Below, in pieces: positions 34,169 through 43,980 of a stretch of 64,000 nt of DNA. The DNA is from an uncultured Collinsella sp. (GTDB lineage: Bacteria; Actinomycetota; Coriobacteriia; Coriobacteriales; Coriobacteriaceae). Both the position numbers and the translations under genes were made by a program. Numbering within the stretch: position 1 is the first letter of the stretch; each line of letters opens with the position of its first letter. The notes beneath the pieces are model-generated. The model was given only the letters and a program-made list of their open reading frames with translations. It had not been told where the DNA came from and made no database searches. Where the stretch lies: positions 11,005-75,004 of the forward strand of contig CALDWI010000043.1 in assembly GCA_937923795.1 (NCBI GenBank). The letters run 5' to 3'.

Positions 34169-34169
34169 G

Positions 34170-35906
34170 CTACTCACCTCCCTTCATTTGCGATTCCGCG
34201 ATGGCGCGGTACACCTCGCAGGTTTCCATAAGCTCCTCGTGCGTGCCCAAGCCCACAACCTCGCCGTCCTTGAGCACGACAATCTGGTCGGCGTGCAAAA
34301 TCGTCGAGATGCGCTGCGCGATGATGAGCACCGCTGCGTCACGTGTCTCATCTTGTAACGCATGGCGCAGGGCGGCATCAGTCTTAAAGTCCAGGGCCGA
34401 AAAACTATCGTCGAAGATATATAGATCGGCGCGCTTCATGAGTGCGCGAGCAATGGCCAGGCGCTGGCGCTGGCCGCCCGAGAAGTTCGTGCCGCCCTGG
34501 GCCACCGGCGTATCGAGCCCCTGGGGCTGGTCGAGCACAAAGGTGCTCTGGGCAACCTCCAGCGCATGGAGCATGTCAGCCTCAGTCGCGCCTTCGTTGC
34601 CAAAGCGCAGGTTGCTTGCAACGGTGCCTGAGAACAGCCACGCCTTCTGCGGCACGTAAGCGATATGCCCGCGAATCTCACCTTGCGAAAGGTCGTGCAG
34701 ATCGATGCCGTTCAGGCGAATGGCGCCCTTCGTTGCATCGTGGAAGCGAAGCAGGAGCTTGGCCACCGTTGACTTGCCCGAGCCCGTTGAGCCCACGATC
34801 GCGGTCGTCTGTCCGCGGCGGCAGGCAAAACTCAGGTTGCACAGAGTGTCCTCGTCGGCATCGTCAAAACGGAACGACATATGGTCGAACACGGCAACCG
34901 CATCGGTACCGTCAACAGGCTCCGCCGCGCACGTATCTAGCGTGCGCTTGCCGTCCACGATGCTCGGCTCGATTTCGAGCACCTGTTGCGCACGGTTGAG
35001 ACACGCCGCAGCGCGCGGGAGCGTCAGAATCACCATCTGCGCCATCATCACAAAGAAAAGGATCAGGATCGCGTATTCCAACACGGCCGAGATGCTGCCG
35101 ATTTGCATGGCGTGGACGCCCACGCGGTTGCCGCCCACCCACAGCACCGCCACCTCGGCGATATTCATCAAAAAGAAGCTGGAACTGTCGAGACCCACAA
35201 ACAGGTGGTTGACCTTGATGGCGTTGGCCGCGTAATCGCTAAACACCTCGTCCAGGCGCTGCTCCTCGTGGCGCTCCTTGTTAAATGCGCGGATGACGCG
35301 CACGCCCACGATGTTCTCGCGCAGCACCACGTTCATGCGGTCGATAAAGCTCTGCAGGCGCATAAAGATCGGCGCGGCGTTAGCCACCGTAAAGACCGCC
35401 GCCACCAGCACGATCGCAACGACCACGCCCAGCAGCGTGCCCATGGCGGGATCGATGAACCAAGCAAAAATGATGCCTGCCACGGCCAAGAACGGCACCG
35501 GCAACACCAGCTGAATTGTCTGCAGAATCGCCTGCTGGATCACGTTGATGTCGTTGAGCGAGCGCGTGATCATCGAGCCGGTGCCAAAGCGCTCAAAGTC
35601 GCTGGCAGACAGCTCGAGTGACTTGTCGTAGACGGCGTTGCGGATGTCACAGGCCACGTTGGCCGCCAGGCGCGCTGAAAGATAGCAGCCCAGCACCGTG
35701 CCGCCGCTGGCCATGCCGGTCGCGATAAGCATGTACAGGCCGTTGCGTAATATATAGTCGACATCGCCCGTGGCAATACCGGTGTTGACCATGTTCGCCA
35801 GCATCGTGGGAACCAACAGCGTACCGACGTTATCTATCAGCACCGCAAACAGCGTCACCGCAATCAGACCGCGGTACGGCCTCATAAATCTCATTAAGAG
35901 TCGCAT
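34170..35906 (-). CDS. ABC exporter half-transporter with degenerate nucleotide site (second pair)
   Basis: A 578-residue half-transporter with six spans (about 15-300). The NBD has Walker A GSTGSGKST and signature NFSGGQRQRLAIA, but its Walker B is YIFDDSFSALD, with Asp instead of the catalytic Glu, and its H-loop is IAQRISTI, with Gln instead of His. This is the inactive site of a heterodimeric exporter. The gene begins inside the end of marR (13-base overlap), with a GAGGGGG ribosome site, so regulator and transporter are translated from one message. The substrate is not evident; MarR-linked exporters often remove drugs, phenolics or antimicrobial peptides. Confidence 0.9.
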   Translation of the reverse strand: MRLLMRFMRPYRGLIAVTLFAVLIDNVGTLLVPTMLANMVNTGIATGDVDYILRNGLYMLIATGMASGGTVLGCYLSARLAANVACDIRNAVYDKSLELSASDFERFGTGSMITRSLNDINVIQQAILQTIQLVLPVPFLAVAGIIFAWFIDPAMGTLLGVVVAIVLVAAVFTVANAAPIFMRLQSFIDRMNVVLRENIVGVRVIRAFNKERHEEQRLDEVFSDYAANAIKVNHLFVGLDSSSFFLMNIAEVAVLWVGGNRVGVHAMQIGSISAVLEYAILILFFVMMAQMVILTLPRAAACLNRAQQVLEIEPSIVDGKRTLDTCAAEPVDGTDAVAVFDHMSFRFDDADEDTLCNLSFACRRGQTTAIVGSTGSGKSTVAKLLLRFHDATKGAIRLNGIDLHDLSQGEIRGHIAYVPQKAWLFSGTVASNLRFGNEGATEADMLHALEVAQSTFVLDQPQGLDTPVAQGGTNFSGGQRQRLAIARALMKRADLYIFDDSFSALDFKTDAALRHALQDETRDAAVLIIAQRISTILHADQIVVLKDGEVVGLGTHEELMETCEVYRAIAESQMKGGE

Positions 35907-36394
35907 GCGTCCCCCTCGCCCTTATCGTCAGCCTCGTTCTCGGCGGCCACTTGCCGTTTAAATGCCTCGCACTCTTCGTTCAGAACATGGGAGAACTTAC
36001 CGACCAAGCGCATGATCTCGCGCTGCTCCCACGGCTCGAGCGCCTCGAATGCCTGTTGCTCGGCTTTTTGCGCCGGCAACGCGTAGCGCTTGGCAAACTG
36101 CACGCCTTCTTCGGTCAGTCGCACAACCTTGTTCTTACGACTGCCCTCGGCAAACTCCAACGTCGCAAGCCCTCGCGCCCTAAGCGTCTTGATCGCCGAA
36201 TTGATGGTCTGTTTGCTGTAGAACCATTCACTCGTCAGCCGACTCACGGCAACGCTTCCGCCCGCTGCACTCGTGTCGACGAGCATCCAGTAGGCGCAGT
36301 CCGAAAGACCGCAGGCGCGCGCGAACTCCGAATAGATACGGTCAAGCCCGTTGAGCATCCGGTCGAAATCGACCAGGCTAACTGCACTATTCAT
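35894..36394 (-). CDS. MarR-family transcriptional regulator controlling the adjacent ABC exporter
   Basis: The 166-residue protein has a winged helix: a recognition region SEWFYSKQTINSAIKTLRAR at about residues 60-80 and the wing FAEGSRKNKVVRLTEEG at about 86-102, followed by C-terminal dimer helices. MarR proteins repress drug- or stress-response genes and release DNA on ligand binding. It overlaps the first exporter gene and shares its promoter. Two 16-base direct repeats lie in that promoter, so autorepression of the marR-ABC operon is very likely. The start at 36394 was chosen over a Met four codons upstream, which has no ribosome site. Confidence 0.88.
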   Translation of the reverse strand: MNSAVSLVDFDRMLNGLDRIYSEFARACGLSDCAYWMLVDTSAAGGSVAVSRLTSEWFYSKQTINSAIKTLRARGLATLEFAEGSRKNKVVRLTEEGVQFAKRYALPAQKAEQQAFEALEPWEQREIMRLVGKFSHVLNEECEAFKRQVAAENEADDKGEGDACDS

Positions 36395-36410
36395 CTCTCC
36401 CACCATTCGA

Positions 36411-36460
36411 TAGTCCGAGTTTTGACCAATTTATATCTCTACATTAGTCCGAGTTTTGAC
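36411..36460 (-). promoter_or_regulatory. Two direct repeats, probable MarR operator
   Basis: TAGTCCGAGTTTTGAC occurs exactly at 36411-36426 and 36445-36460, 34 bases apart, or about three helical turns. The right copy lies within the -10/-35 region of the predicted marR promoter and the left copy near the expected transcription start. Confidence 0.8.
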
Positions 36461-36469
36461 TATCGTCAA
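36441..36469 (-). promoter_or_regulatory. Predicted marR-ABC promoter
   Basis: On the minus strand TTGACG (36464-36469), 17 bases, then TAATGT (36441-36446). The direct repeats overlap it. Confidence 0.65.
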
Positions 36470-36517
36470 CAGGCTCTCCGCGAATGCGTGCATTTTTATG
36501 GCCTATCGGCAGAAAAA

Positions 36518-36548
36518 GACCGCCGGCGCGGGGGCGGCGCCAGCGGTC
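36518..36548 (-). terminator. Terminator after the 96-residue protein gene
   Basis: GACCGC / GCGGTC ends with a GC-rich interior. On the minus strand TTTTTCTG follows. Confidence 0.8.
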
Positions 36549-36574
36549 ACGTGAAAATCGAGTTTTATTGCCTG

Positions 36575-36865
36575 TTAAGCGGCGACGGCCTCATAGACCG
36601 TAGCGCCCGAGAAGCTGTCATGCAGGCTCTTGCCGGCAATCCACGGCAGCTCGACAACCTCGCAGACCGTGTTGACCAGCTCGGAGCAGTCAGTAAAGTG
36701 GCCCTTGTCGTTGAGGGCCTCGCAATCCTGAACACGCCAATAGCCATCGGTGTGCGTGATGTAGTACTCGTGATCGTTGATCGACACGAAAGCGCGCGTC
36801 TTGGAACGCAGCAGCTTCAGAAATCCTTCGAAATCGGTCTCGACGACATCTCCAGCCTGGAACAT
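36575..36865 (-). CDS. Conserved-looking small protein of unknown function (96 residues)
   Basis: It starts at an ATG with AGGAGGT upstream and has its own terminator, so it is a real gene. The sequence is acidic and soluble, with a mixed alpha/beta pattern (FVSINDHEYYITHTDGYWRV at about 31-50) and three Cys (VQDCEAL, FTDCSEL, VNTVCEV). There is no signal peptide or membrane span. I do not recognise the family. A small GC-rich hairpin (GCGCC-ACCAC-GGCGC, about 36885) lies just upstream of the ribosome site. The preceding 294 bases hold only promoter-like AT-rich sequence for this gene and the divergent nitroreductase. Confidence 0.7.
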   Translation of the reverse strand: MFQAGDVVETDFEGFLKLLRSKTRAFVSINDHEYYITHTDGYWRVQDCEALNDKGHFTDCSELVNTVCEVVELPWIAGKSLHDSFSGATVYEAVAA

Positions 36866-37159
36866 GATGTTACCTCCTGGCCCGGCGCCACCACGGCGCA
36901 TTGATAAACGTTGGTACTCCTTTAGTAAAACCTTTATCAAAGGTTATGCGTTCGTCATTTAGGCAAGTGGTAAAAAACCGCAGGGTAGACGGGATAAAAC
37001 GTTTAACCATCCCATTTGTTTGTCACATTCTGAAGGTACTTTTATGCAAACCTACTTTCCCAATTGGAATCCATCCTTTTGGCCGGGCAATTGACCGTCT
37101 ATCGTTTAAGCCCGACGGGTATGAACGGGGCATCTGCAACGTCACCGCAAGGAGACACC

Positions 37160-37681
37160 ATGGAGACTATCGAAACACTCATTCACCGCCGCAGCTGCCG
37201 CAAATACAGCAATCGTCCCGTCGAGGCCGAAAAGCTTGCACGGATTATCGAAGCCGGCCAATATGCACCGAGCGGCATGGGCCGCCAGCCGGTGACGTTT
37301 GTCGCCGTCACCGACCCCGCGACCGTCGAGCGTCTCTCACAGCTCAACGCCCAGGTCATGGACAGCAACAGCGACCCCTTCTATGGCGCCAAGACCGTTG
37401 TGGTGGTGCTGGTTGACCGCAGCGTGCCCACACATCTGGAAGACGGCTCGCTCGCCATGGGCAACTTGCTCAACGCCGCCTATGCACTGGGTGTCGATTC
37501 GTGCTGGATTCACCGCGCGCATGAGGTCTTTGACTCGCCCGAGGGCCTGGAGCTGCTGGCCAGCTGGGGCCTGCCCGCCGACGGCAGCCTGCGCGGTGTC
37601 GGTAACTGCATTCTTGGCTACGCCGAGGACACGCTCCCCGAGCCCAAACCCCGCCGCGACAACGTGGTGTACGTCAAGTAG
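37160..37681 (+). CDS. Nitroreductase-family oxidoreductase (short form)
   Basis: The 173-residue protein begins METIETLIHRRSCRKYSNRP, the FMN-phosphate motif, followed by GQYAPSGMGRQPV and a C-terminal ALGVDSCWIHRA segment (GxxSCW in the dimer and FMN region). The length fits the short, ferredoxin-like or NfsB-like group. It reduces small nitro or quinone compounds with FMN; the substrate is unknown. The ATG at 37160 has AAGGAG upstream. It is unrelated in detail to the longer nitroreductase at 5.8-6.7 kb. A palindromic repeat follows the stop codon. Confidence 0.88.
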   Translation: METIETLIHRRSCRKYSNRPVEAEKLARIIEAGQYAPSGMGRQPVTFVAVTDPATVERLSQLNAQVMDSNSDPFYGAKTVVVVLVDRSVPTHLEDGSLAMGNLLNAAYALGVDSCWIHRAHEVFDSPEGLELLASWGLPADGSLRGVGNCILGYAEDTLPEPKPRRDNVVYVK

Positions 37682-37697
37682 CGCAGGAGTGTCCCAA

Positions 37698-37735
37698 ACT
37701 GCCGGCAGAAAAGGAACGTCCCCTTCTGCCGGCAA
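37698..37735. repeat. Palindromic repeat, CTGCCGGCAGAA type
   Basis: CTGCCGGCAGAAAAGG and CCTTCTGCCGGCA flank AACGTC. It lies between two convergent genes and one base from the second gene's stop codon. Confidence 0.8.
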
Positions 37736-37736
37736 G

Positions 37737-38312
37737 CTATGTTGATATTTGAGTTGTCGTCGCTTCGCTTGTCTGGGCCGTCTCGGCGTCGTTACCTTGC
37801 TCGCCTTCGTCCTTTTGAGCATCTGCGATGGTGGAGGCCGCCGCAACGATACCACGCTGGGGCGCGACGCCCGTCTGGGTCTGAGCGCCCTCGATAACTT
37901 CTGTACCTGCATGCGCGAGCTCGGGCGATTTAAACACCGCGTCCAAGTTGGCGCCACCGCCGGCGTAGCCAAGCGCGGCGAGTGCGATGACGATCACTAC
38001 AACGATGACCGCGATCGGAACATAACGATGCCAACCAGCCGGGTTGAGCCCGCTGCGGCGAGCCGCCCCGCGGCTGATGTAACCGAGCGTGCCGTCGTGC
38101 TTGAGCTTTGAGCCCACCACGCGCTTGCGGCCCCACAGCGACGACTCGGCCTGCATGGCCAAGCGAGCGCTTGCCGATGGATAGCCATATTTAGTGCGTT
38201 TGAACGAGCCATCAAACCCCGAGGCGTGTTTGCCCCACGTCACCGATGTCGTGCGCCGGTTAACCGGCGCGGCACTCCGCCTTCTGCGGCTCGGTTTTGA
38301 AGTCTCAGCCAT
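37737..38312 (-). CDS. Single-span membrane protein of unknown function with basic N-terminal half
   Basis: A 191-residue protein. Residues 1-95 are rich in Arg, Ser and Lys (SKPSRRRRSAAPVNRRTTSV), with no enzyme motif. One membrane span follows (about 98-118, YVPIAVIVVVIVIALAALGYAGG), then an outer part rich in Ala, Glu and Thr that ends QTSEATTTQIST. The topology is probably inside-to-outside. Basic, disordered N-termini of this sort may bind nucleic acid or anionic lipid. I do not recognise the family. The ATG at 38312 has GAGG upstream; an 18-codon in-frame extension lacks support. It is convergent with the short nitroreductase. Confidence 0.6.
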   Translation of the reverse strand: MAETSKPSRRRRSAAPVNRRTTSVTWGKHASGFDGSFKRTKYGYPSASARLAMQAESSLWGRKRVVGSKLKHDGTLGYISRGAARRSGLNPAGWHRYVPIAVIVVVIVIALAALGYAGGGANLDAVFKSPELAHAGTEVIEGAQTQTGVAPQRGIVAAASTIADAQKDEGEQGNDAETAQTSEATTTQIST

Positions 38313-38396
38313 ATGCCCTCGCACGCCGTAACCAAATCGAAACAATAACGCTTTGGACTGTAGCACACGCGTCGCGCGCGGTCACGGGCGCCTCGC

Positions 38397-39614
38397 TCAA
38401 CGGTCATCGTCCTTCAGCAAGCGCCACAGCGTTGTACGGCTTATGCCCAGCACCTCCGCCGCACGGGTTCGGTTGCCGTGGAGATGGTCTACAACCAGAT
38501 GCGCGATATCTCGCTCGGTATCGGCCAGCGGTCGCAGGATATACAGGTCACTTTCGAGCGTCGGGGCGCCAAAGGTTGCGGTCTTAATCACGTCCTCTTG
38601 GGCGAGCACTTCCTCCGCCACAGCGCGGTCCACCGTGCCCGCCCCTACCAATATATACAGTCGTTCCGAGACCTCGCGGAGCTGCAGATAGTTGCGCGGC
38701 CAGCGGTAAGCATCGAGCGTCTTCGTCGCCGTGGCAGACAGCGTGGGCGCTGCCGTCCCAAATGCATCAGCAAGATATTCCAAATAGCGCGCGACCTTCG
38801 TCGACGCGGCTCCCTGCTCGGCGATTGCCGGCGCCACGCTCACCGCACAGGCGAAGCGCTCGGTCACAAAGGCGGCTTGATCACTTTCGCTGCCGCCCGG
38901 CATGTCATTCGCCGTCAGCACCACATGGCAGCGCGTCGCCAACGCGGTGTCGGTCATCGTGGAGACCAGCTCGCGGAGGCGCTGGGGGCCAACCGCGTTC
39001 CAGCCCTCAATGCAAAGGGTCAGCCCCATTTGGAACAACGGCGATTCGGCGCTTTTGAGCACATGGCGCCAACCGCGCTCGGTGAGCTCATCGAGCGCAA
39101 TGGAAACAAAGGGCTGATCGGCAAAAGGACCGTCCAGATAGAGGCGCTTGGCGATCTCGACCTGACCCGCTCCCAGCTCGCCCTCGAGCATAAGGGGCAC
39201 ACCGCGCGCGTAGCTCTCGGCAACCGGTGCAGCCACCGCAGCGGCACCCTCAACGATGCCGTACGCGCTCGATTCGTAGCGGGCCTCAACTTCGTCGGCG
39301 TTGAGCCACTCGATGCCCGCATGCGCCGCGGCACCGCGCACCTCGCGGACCACAACGACCCAAAGCCTCCCGCCCTCTTTGTCGGTGGGGCGAACGGTCA
39401 GGCTCAGGCGCGTACCCGCACGCCCCATAACCAGACGCGCGCCGTCTCCTATACGGTCGAGACGCTCAGCGACAAAAGCTGCCGCATCCCGCTCAAGCGC
39501 CGCGTCATTCATGGTCGAGATCGCGACGTCCCCACGCGCATCGATTGCCAATGCCGAGGCCCCGGCAGCAGCTAGGGCATCGGTCAAGATGTTCAGCTTG
39601 GCATCGCTATCCAT
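38397..39614 (-). CDS. NtrC-like regulator with degenerate AAA+ domain and Fis-type HTH
   Basis: A 405-residue protein. The C-terminus is a Fis-type helix-turn-helix (RTRAAEVLGISRTTLWRLLK). The central part has the outline of a sigma54-activator AAA+ domain, but the Walker A motif reads GELGAGQVEIAKRLY, with Gln in place of the essential Lys, and the GAFTGA loop that contacts sigma54 is absent. It therefore probably neither hydrolyses ATP nor activates sigma54, and more likely acts on ordinary sigma70 promoters, like TyrR-type proteins. The N-terminal 120 residues form a separate sensing domain. It is upstream of, and reads away from, the YeiH-type exporter on the same strand. The start at the ATG at 39614 has AGGGGC upstream. 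Confidence 0.75.
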   Translation of the reverse strand: MDSDAKLNILTDALAAAGASALAIDARGDVAISTMNDAALERDAAAFVAERLDRIGDGARLVMGRAGTRLSLTVRPTDKEGGRLWVVVVREVRGAAAHAGIEWLNADEVEARYESSAYGIVEGAAAVAAPVAESYARGVPLMLEGELGAGQVEIAKRLYLDGPFADQPFVSIALDELTERGWRHVLKSAESPLFQMGLTLCIEGWNAVGPQRLRELVSTMTDTALATRCHVVLTANDMPGGSESDQAAFVTERFACAVSVAPAIAEQGAASTKVARYLEYLADAFGTAAPTLSATATKTLDAYRWPRNYLQLREVSERLYILVGAGTVDRAVAEEVLAQEDVIKTATFGAPTLESDLYILRPLADTERDIAHLVVDHLHGNRTRAAEVLGISRTTLWRLLKDDDR

Positions 39615-39763
39615 GATTTGCCCCTGTCCGCGGCGACGTGCAACCGCCGACGGTCGTACGACCGAGCGTTTCAAAATTGAACGATATTGCTCACCAAACA
39701 CTATAGGGCAGAAAGCGCCGTCCTGCGAGTATAGGTGTTGCCCCGCATCGCCATCCTGGCGGG

Positions 39764-39828
39764 GCGATAAGAGCTCTTCGGGACTTATAAACCTGCGGAC
39801 AAGCCATACCCGCAAGAGCTCCTATCGC
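39764..39828 (-). terminator. Long hairpin after the YeiH-type exporter gene
   Basis: GCGATAAGAGCTCTT (39764-39778) pairs with AAGAGCTCCTATCGC (39814-39828) with one mismatch. A second GC hairpin, CCCCGC / GCGGGG, lies beside it at about 39741-39764. Confidence 0.55.
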
Positions 39829-39880
39829 TCCACCGTGAGAATGTGCTCGCCAGCACGCAGCACGCAAACAAGCTACTTCT

Positions 39881-40915
39881 CTACCAGATTCCCAGCACGT
39901 GTTGCATTCCCAAACTCATGCACGCAATACCAATCCAGCAGCAAAAGCCCAGCGCGATGGGCTTGCCGCCCTTTTTGACCAGCTCGACGATATCGGTATT
40001 AAAACCAATAGCCGCCATGGCCATCACAATAAAGAATTTCGACAGCTCCTTGATGGGCGCCGTGATGGACACGGGAAGCTGAAACACCGTGGTGATCACG
40101 CTCGCCAGCACAAAGAACAGCACAAACATGGGAAACGCGCGTTTAAGGGAGAACGTGCTTTTGGCGTCGCCGCCGGCCTTGCGTGCCAGATGCATCTGCC
40201 AGCAAGCAAGCGCCAGCGTGATGGGAATGATGGCCAGCGTCCTGGTGAGCTTGACCACCGTGGCGCTCTCGAGCACATTGGCGCCGGGATGCATGCTGTC
40301 CCAAGCGCTCGCCGCAGCCGTTACGGACGAGGTGTCGTTGATGGCGGTACCGGCAAACAGGCCGAAGCCCTCGTTGGTCAGCCCGAGCATGCCGCCAAGC
40401 GTCGGAAACACGAGCGCCGCGATAACGTTAAACAGGAAGATGACCGAAATGGCCTGGGCAATCTCGCGATCGTCGGCATCGATGACGGGTGCGGTCGCAG
40501 CGATGGCCGAACCGCCGCAAATCGACGAACCCACACCCACAAGCGTCGCGATCTTACCCGGCACGTTCATAACGTGGCAGAGCACAAAGGCGATGACAAG
40601 CGAGGTCGAGATCGTCGCCACGATAATCGGCAGCGACTGGGCGCCCTTGGACAGAATCTGGGAGAGGTTCATGCCAAAGCCAAGCAGGATAACCGCGTAC
40701 TGCAAGACTTTTTTGGACGTATAGGTGACGCCAGCGGCGAGCTGTTCGCGACGATTCTTGGGAAAGACGAGCGCCAGGACCATGCCAAAGAGGATGGCAA
40801 ATACCGGACCGCCGACCACCTCAATTTGTTTGCCGAGCAACGTCGCGGGAATGGCGATGATCAGGCAGAACAAGACGCCTTTCCAGCGCTCGCGTACGAT
40901 GTTTGCCAGTTGCAT
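39881..40915 (-). CDS. YeiH/PSE-family membrane transporter (putative sulfate exporter family)
   Basis: A 344-residue protein with about ten spans. Family segments are visible: VLQYAVILLGFGMNLSQIL, GSSICGGSAIAATAPVIDAD and GLFAGTAINDTSSVTAAAS. The family is named for putative sulfate export, but the true substrate is debated (cysteate or taurine catabolism in some species, sulfite or other anions in others). Its gene lies next to the degenerate NtrC-type regulator and, across an intergenic region, the divergent GntR regulator, either of which could control it. The start is the first ATG, with AAGGAAT upstream. Confidence 0.85.
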   Translation of the reverse strand: MQLANIVRERWKGVLFCLIIAIPATLLGKQIEVVGGPVFAILFGMVLALVFPKNRREQLAAGVTYTSKKVLQYAVILLGFGMNLSQILSKGAQSLPIIVATISTSLVIAFVLCHVMNVPGKIATLVGVGSSICGGSAIAATAPVIDADDREIAQAISVIFLFNVIAALVFPTLGGMLGLTNEGFGLFAGTAINDTSSVTAAASAWDSMHPGANVLESATVVKLTRTLAIIPITLALACWQMHLARKAGGDAKSTFSLKRAFPMFVLFFVLASVITTVFQLPVSITAPIKELSKFFIVMAMAAIGFNTDIVELVKKGGKPIALGFCCWIGIACMSLGMQHVLGIW

Positions 40916-41108
40916 ATGGGATTCCTTCTTTCTATTTCACGTTTGCGACGGCTTATGATACGGCAACATTGAGCGCAGCCTTGCGCAAACACAGACTAAG
41001 ATGCCGCAATAGTTCTCAGGCAAGAGCCGAATTACCCACCGCGGAGAGCTGATTCGCGGCATAATTAACAACTGACATATGAGTTTGATAGAACAGTTGC
41101 GAGGCGCT

Positions 41109-41810
41109 ATGGAAGAATCGATGCACGTCGGCGAGCAGGAAACGAGCCTACAGGACCAGTCCTACCACACCATTCGACGCAAAATCGTCTACCTGGACTA
41201 CAAGCCGGGCGAAAAGCTGGGCGTCAAGCAGCTTTGCGATGACCTGGACATGGGTCGCACGCCCGTGCGCGAGGCACTGGTGCGTCTGGCGCAAGAGGGC
41301 CTGGTGCGCACCGTGCCCCAAAGCGGCACCTACGTCTCACCCATCAACCTCACCCTTGCCGAGAGTGCCTGTTACATCCGCGAACATCTGGAAAAGCAGG
41401 TGATCGTGGAATGCTGTGCACGCGCCACGTCGGCCGGCATCGAGCAGCTCGACCGCGCCATCGCGCTGCAGGAAAAGGCCATGGCCGAAGAGGATCGCAT
41501 CGGCTTCTTTTTGAGCGACAACCTCATGCATCACATGATTTTTAGCATCGCATGTCGCAGCACCGTGTGGTCGTGGCTCGAAGAGACCAATGCCGACCTG
41601 GAGCGCTTCCGCTGGCTGCGCGCCGCCACGCAGGTTCTCGACAATCAGGACATCGTGAACGAGCACAAGCAGATTCGCCGCGCTATCGCCGGTCGCGACC
41701 CCATCGAAGCGAGCTTTTTGGTCAGCAAGCACCTGCATATGATGTTCCGCAACCAGACCGAGGTTCTGGACCAGTTCCCCGAGTACTTCGAGACCAGCAA
41801 GCTCCGCTAA
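41109..41810 (+). CDS. GntR-family regulator with FCD (FadR-type) ligand domain
   Basis: A 233-residue regulator. The winged helix (about 18-85) includes MGRTPVREALVRLAQEGLV, the GntR recognition motif. The C-terminal all-helical FCD domain has the metal/ligand pattern of FadR/GntR-FCD members, including DNLMHHMIF and the late HLHMMFRNQ with spaced His residues. Such proteins sense organic acids, often with a bound metal. The start at 41109 was chosen because GAGG precedes it; an ATG ten codons earlier has no ribosome site. It is divergent from the YeiH-type exporter, so that exporter is a plausible target. Confidence 0.87.
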   Translation: MEESMHVGEQETSLQDQSYHTIRRKIVYLDYKPGEKLGVKQLCDDLDMGRTPVREALVRLAQEGLVRTVPQSGTYVSPINLTLAESACYIREHLEKQVIVECCARATSAGIEQLDRAIALQEKAMAEEDRIGFFLSDNLMHHMIFSIACRSTVWSWLEETNADLERFRWLRAATQVLDNQDIVNEHKQIRRAIAGRDPIEASFLVSKHLHMMFRNQTEVLDQFPEYFETSKLR

Positions 41811-41860
41811 CCTGCCAAAAAGGGACAGGTTCATTTTGGCAGGTTTTATCTGGGCAAATG
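41811..41860 (+). repeat. Repeat of CCTGCCAAAAAGGGACAGG type, copy A
   Basis: It begins at the base after the GntR stop codon. The palindrome CCTGCCAAAA / TTTTGGCAGG surrounds AGGGACAGGTTCA, and a conserved tail TTTTATCTGGGCAAATGC follows. Other copies lie at 47186-47235 and, reversed, at 43981-44031. Confidence 0.85.
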
Positions 41861-41864
41861 CAAC

Positions 41865-41898
41865 AAGGCCCGGCTCCGCTGCAACGGAGCCGGGCCTT
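41865..41898 (-). terminator. glmS terminator
   Basis: AAGGCCCGGCTCCG / CGGAGCCGGGCCTT perfect 14-bp stem. On the minus strand GTTGCATTTG follows. Confidence 0.8.
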
Positions 41899-41922
41899 AG
41901 TTGTTAGGATGACGGAACTCGA

Positions 41923-43770
<1,848 letters not shown>

Positions 43771-43871
43771 AAGATAAATCCCTTCGTTCGCGTGACTGCA
43801 AGACGTCCACGCACAAGGGGCGCTGAGACGTATAACGTTCGAGTATTGTACTCACGCAAACGCAAGCTGAT

Positions 43872-43905
43872 ATACCAGAAGTGGTATCTCAACTTAGATA
43901 CCACT
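43872..43905. promoter_or_regulatory. Nested operator-like palindromes between glmS and the LacI gene
   Basis: AGTGGTATCT (43880-43889) mirrors AGATACCACT (43896-43905), and ATACCA (43872-43877) mirrors TGGTAT (43882-43887). Three TGGTAT half-sites in 34 bases resemble GntR/HutC-type (NagR, DasR) operators, or could be the site of the adjacent LacI protein. Confidence 0.55.
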
Positions 43906-43932
43906 CGATGCACACACGTCCAGCCGGTCCAA

Positions 43933-43967
43933 ACCACCACAAAGGTGCCTGCCCCCTTCGTGGTGGT
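43933..43967. repeat. Palindromic repeat, ACCACCACAAAGG type, copy 2
   Basis: ACCACCACAAAGG and CCTTCGTGGTGGT around TGCCTGCCC, inverted relative to 3270-3304. It lies directly beside another repeat type at 43981. Confidence 0.8.
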
Positions 43968-43980
43968 CGCGCTGGCAATA

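Noticed and set aside
43771..43870. glmS ribozyme in the glmS leader
   Set aside because: The conserved core of the ribozyme is not seen; only palindromic operator-like sequences are present.
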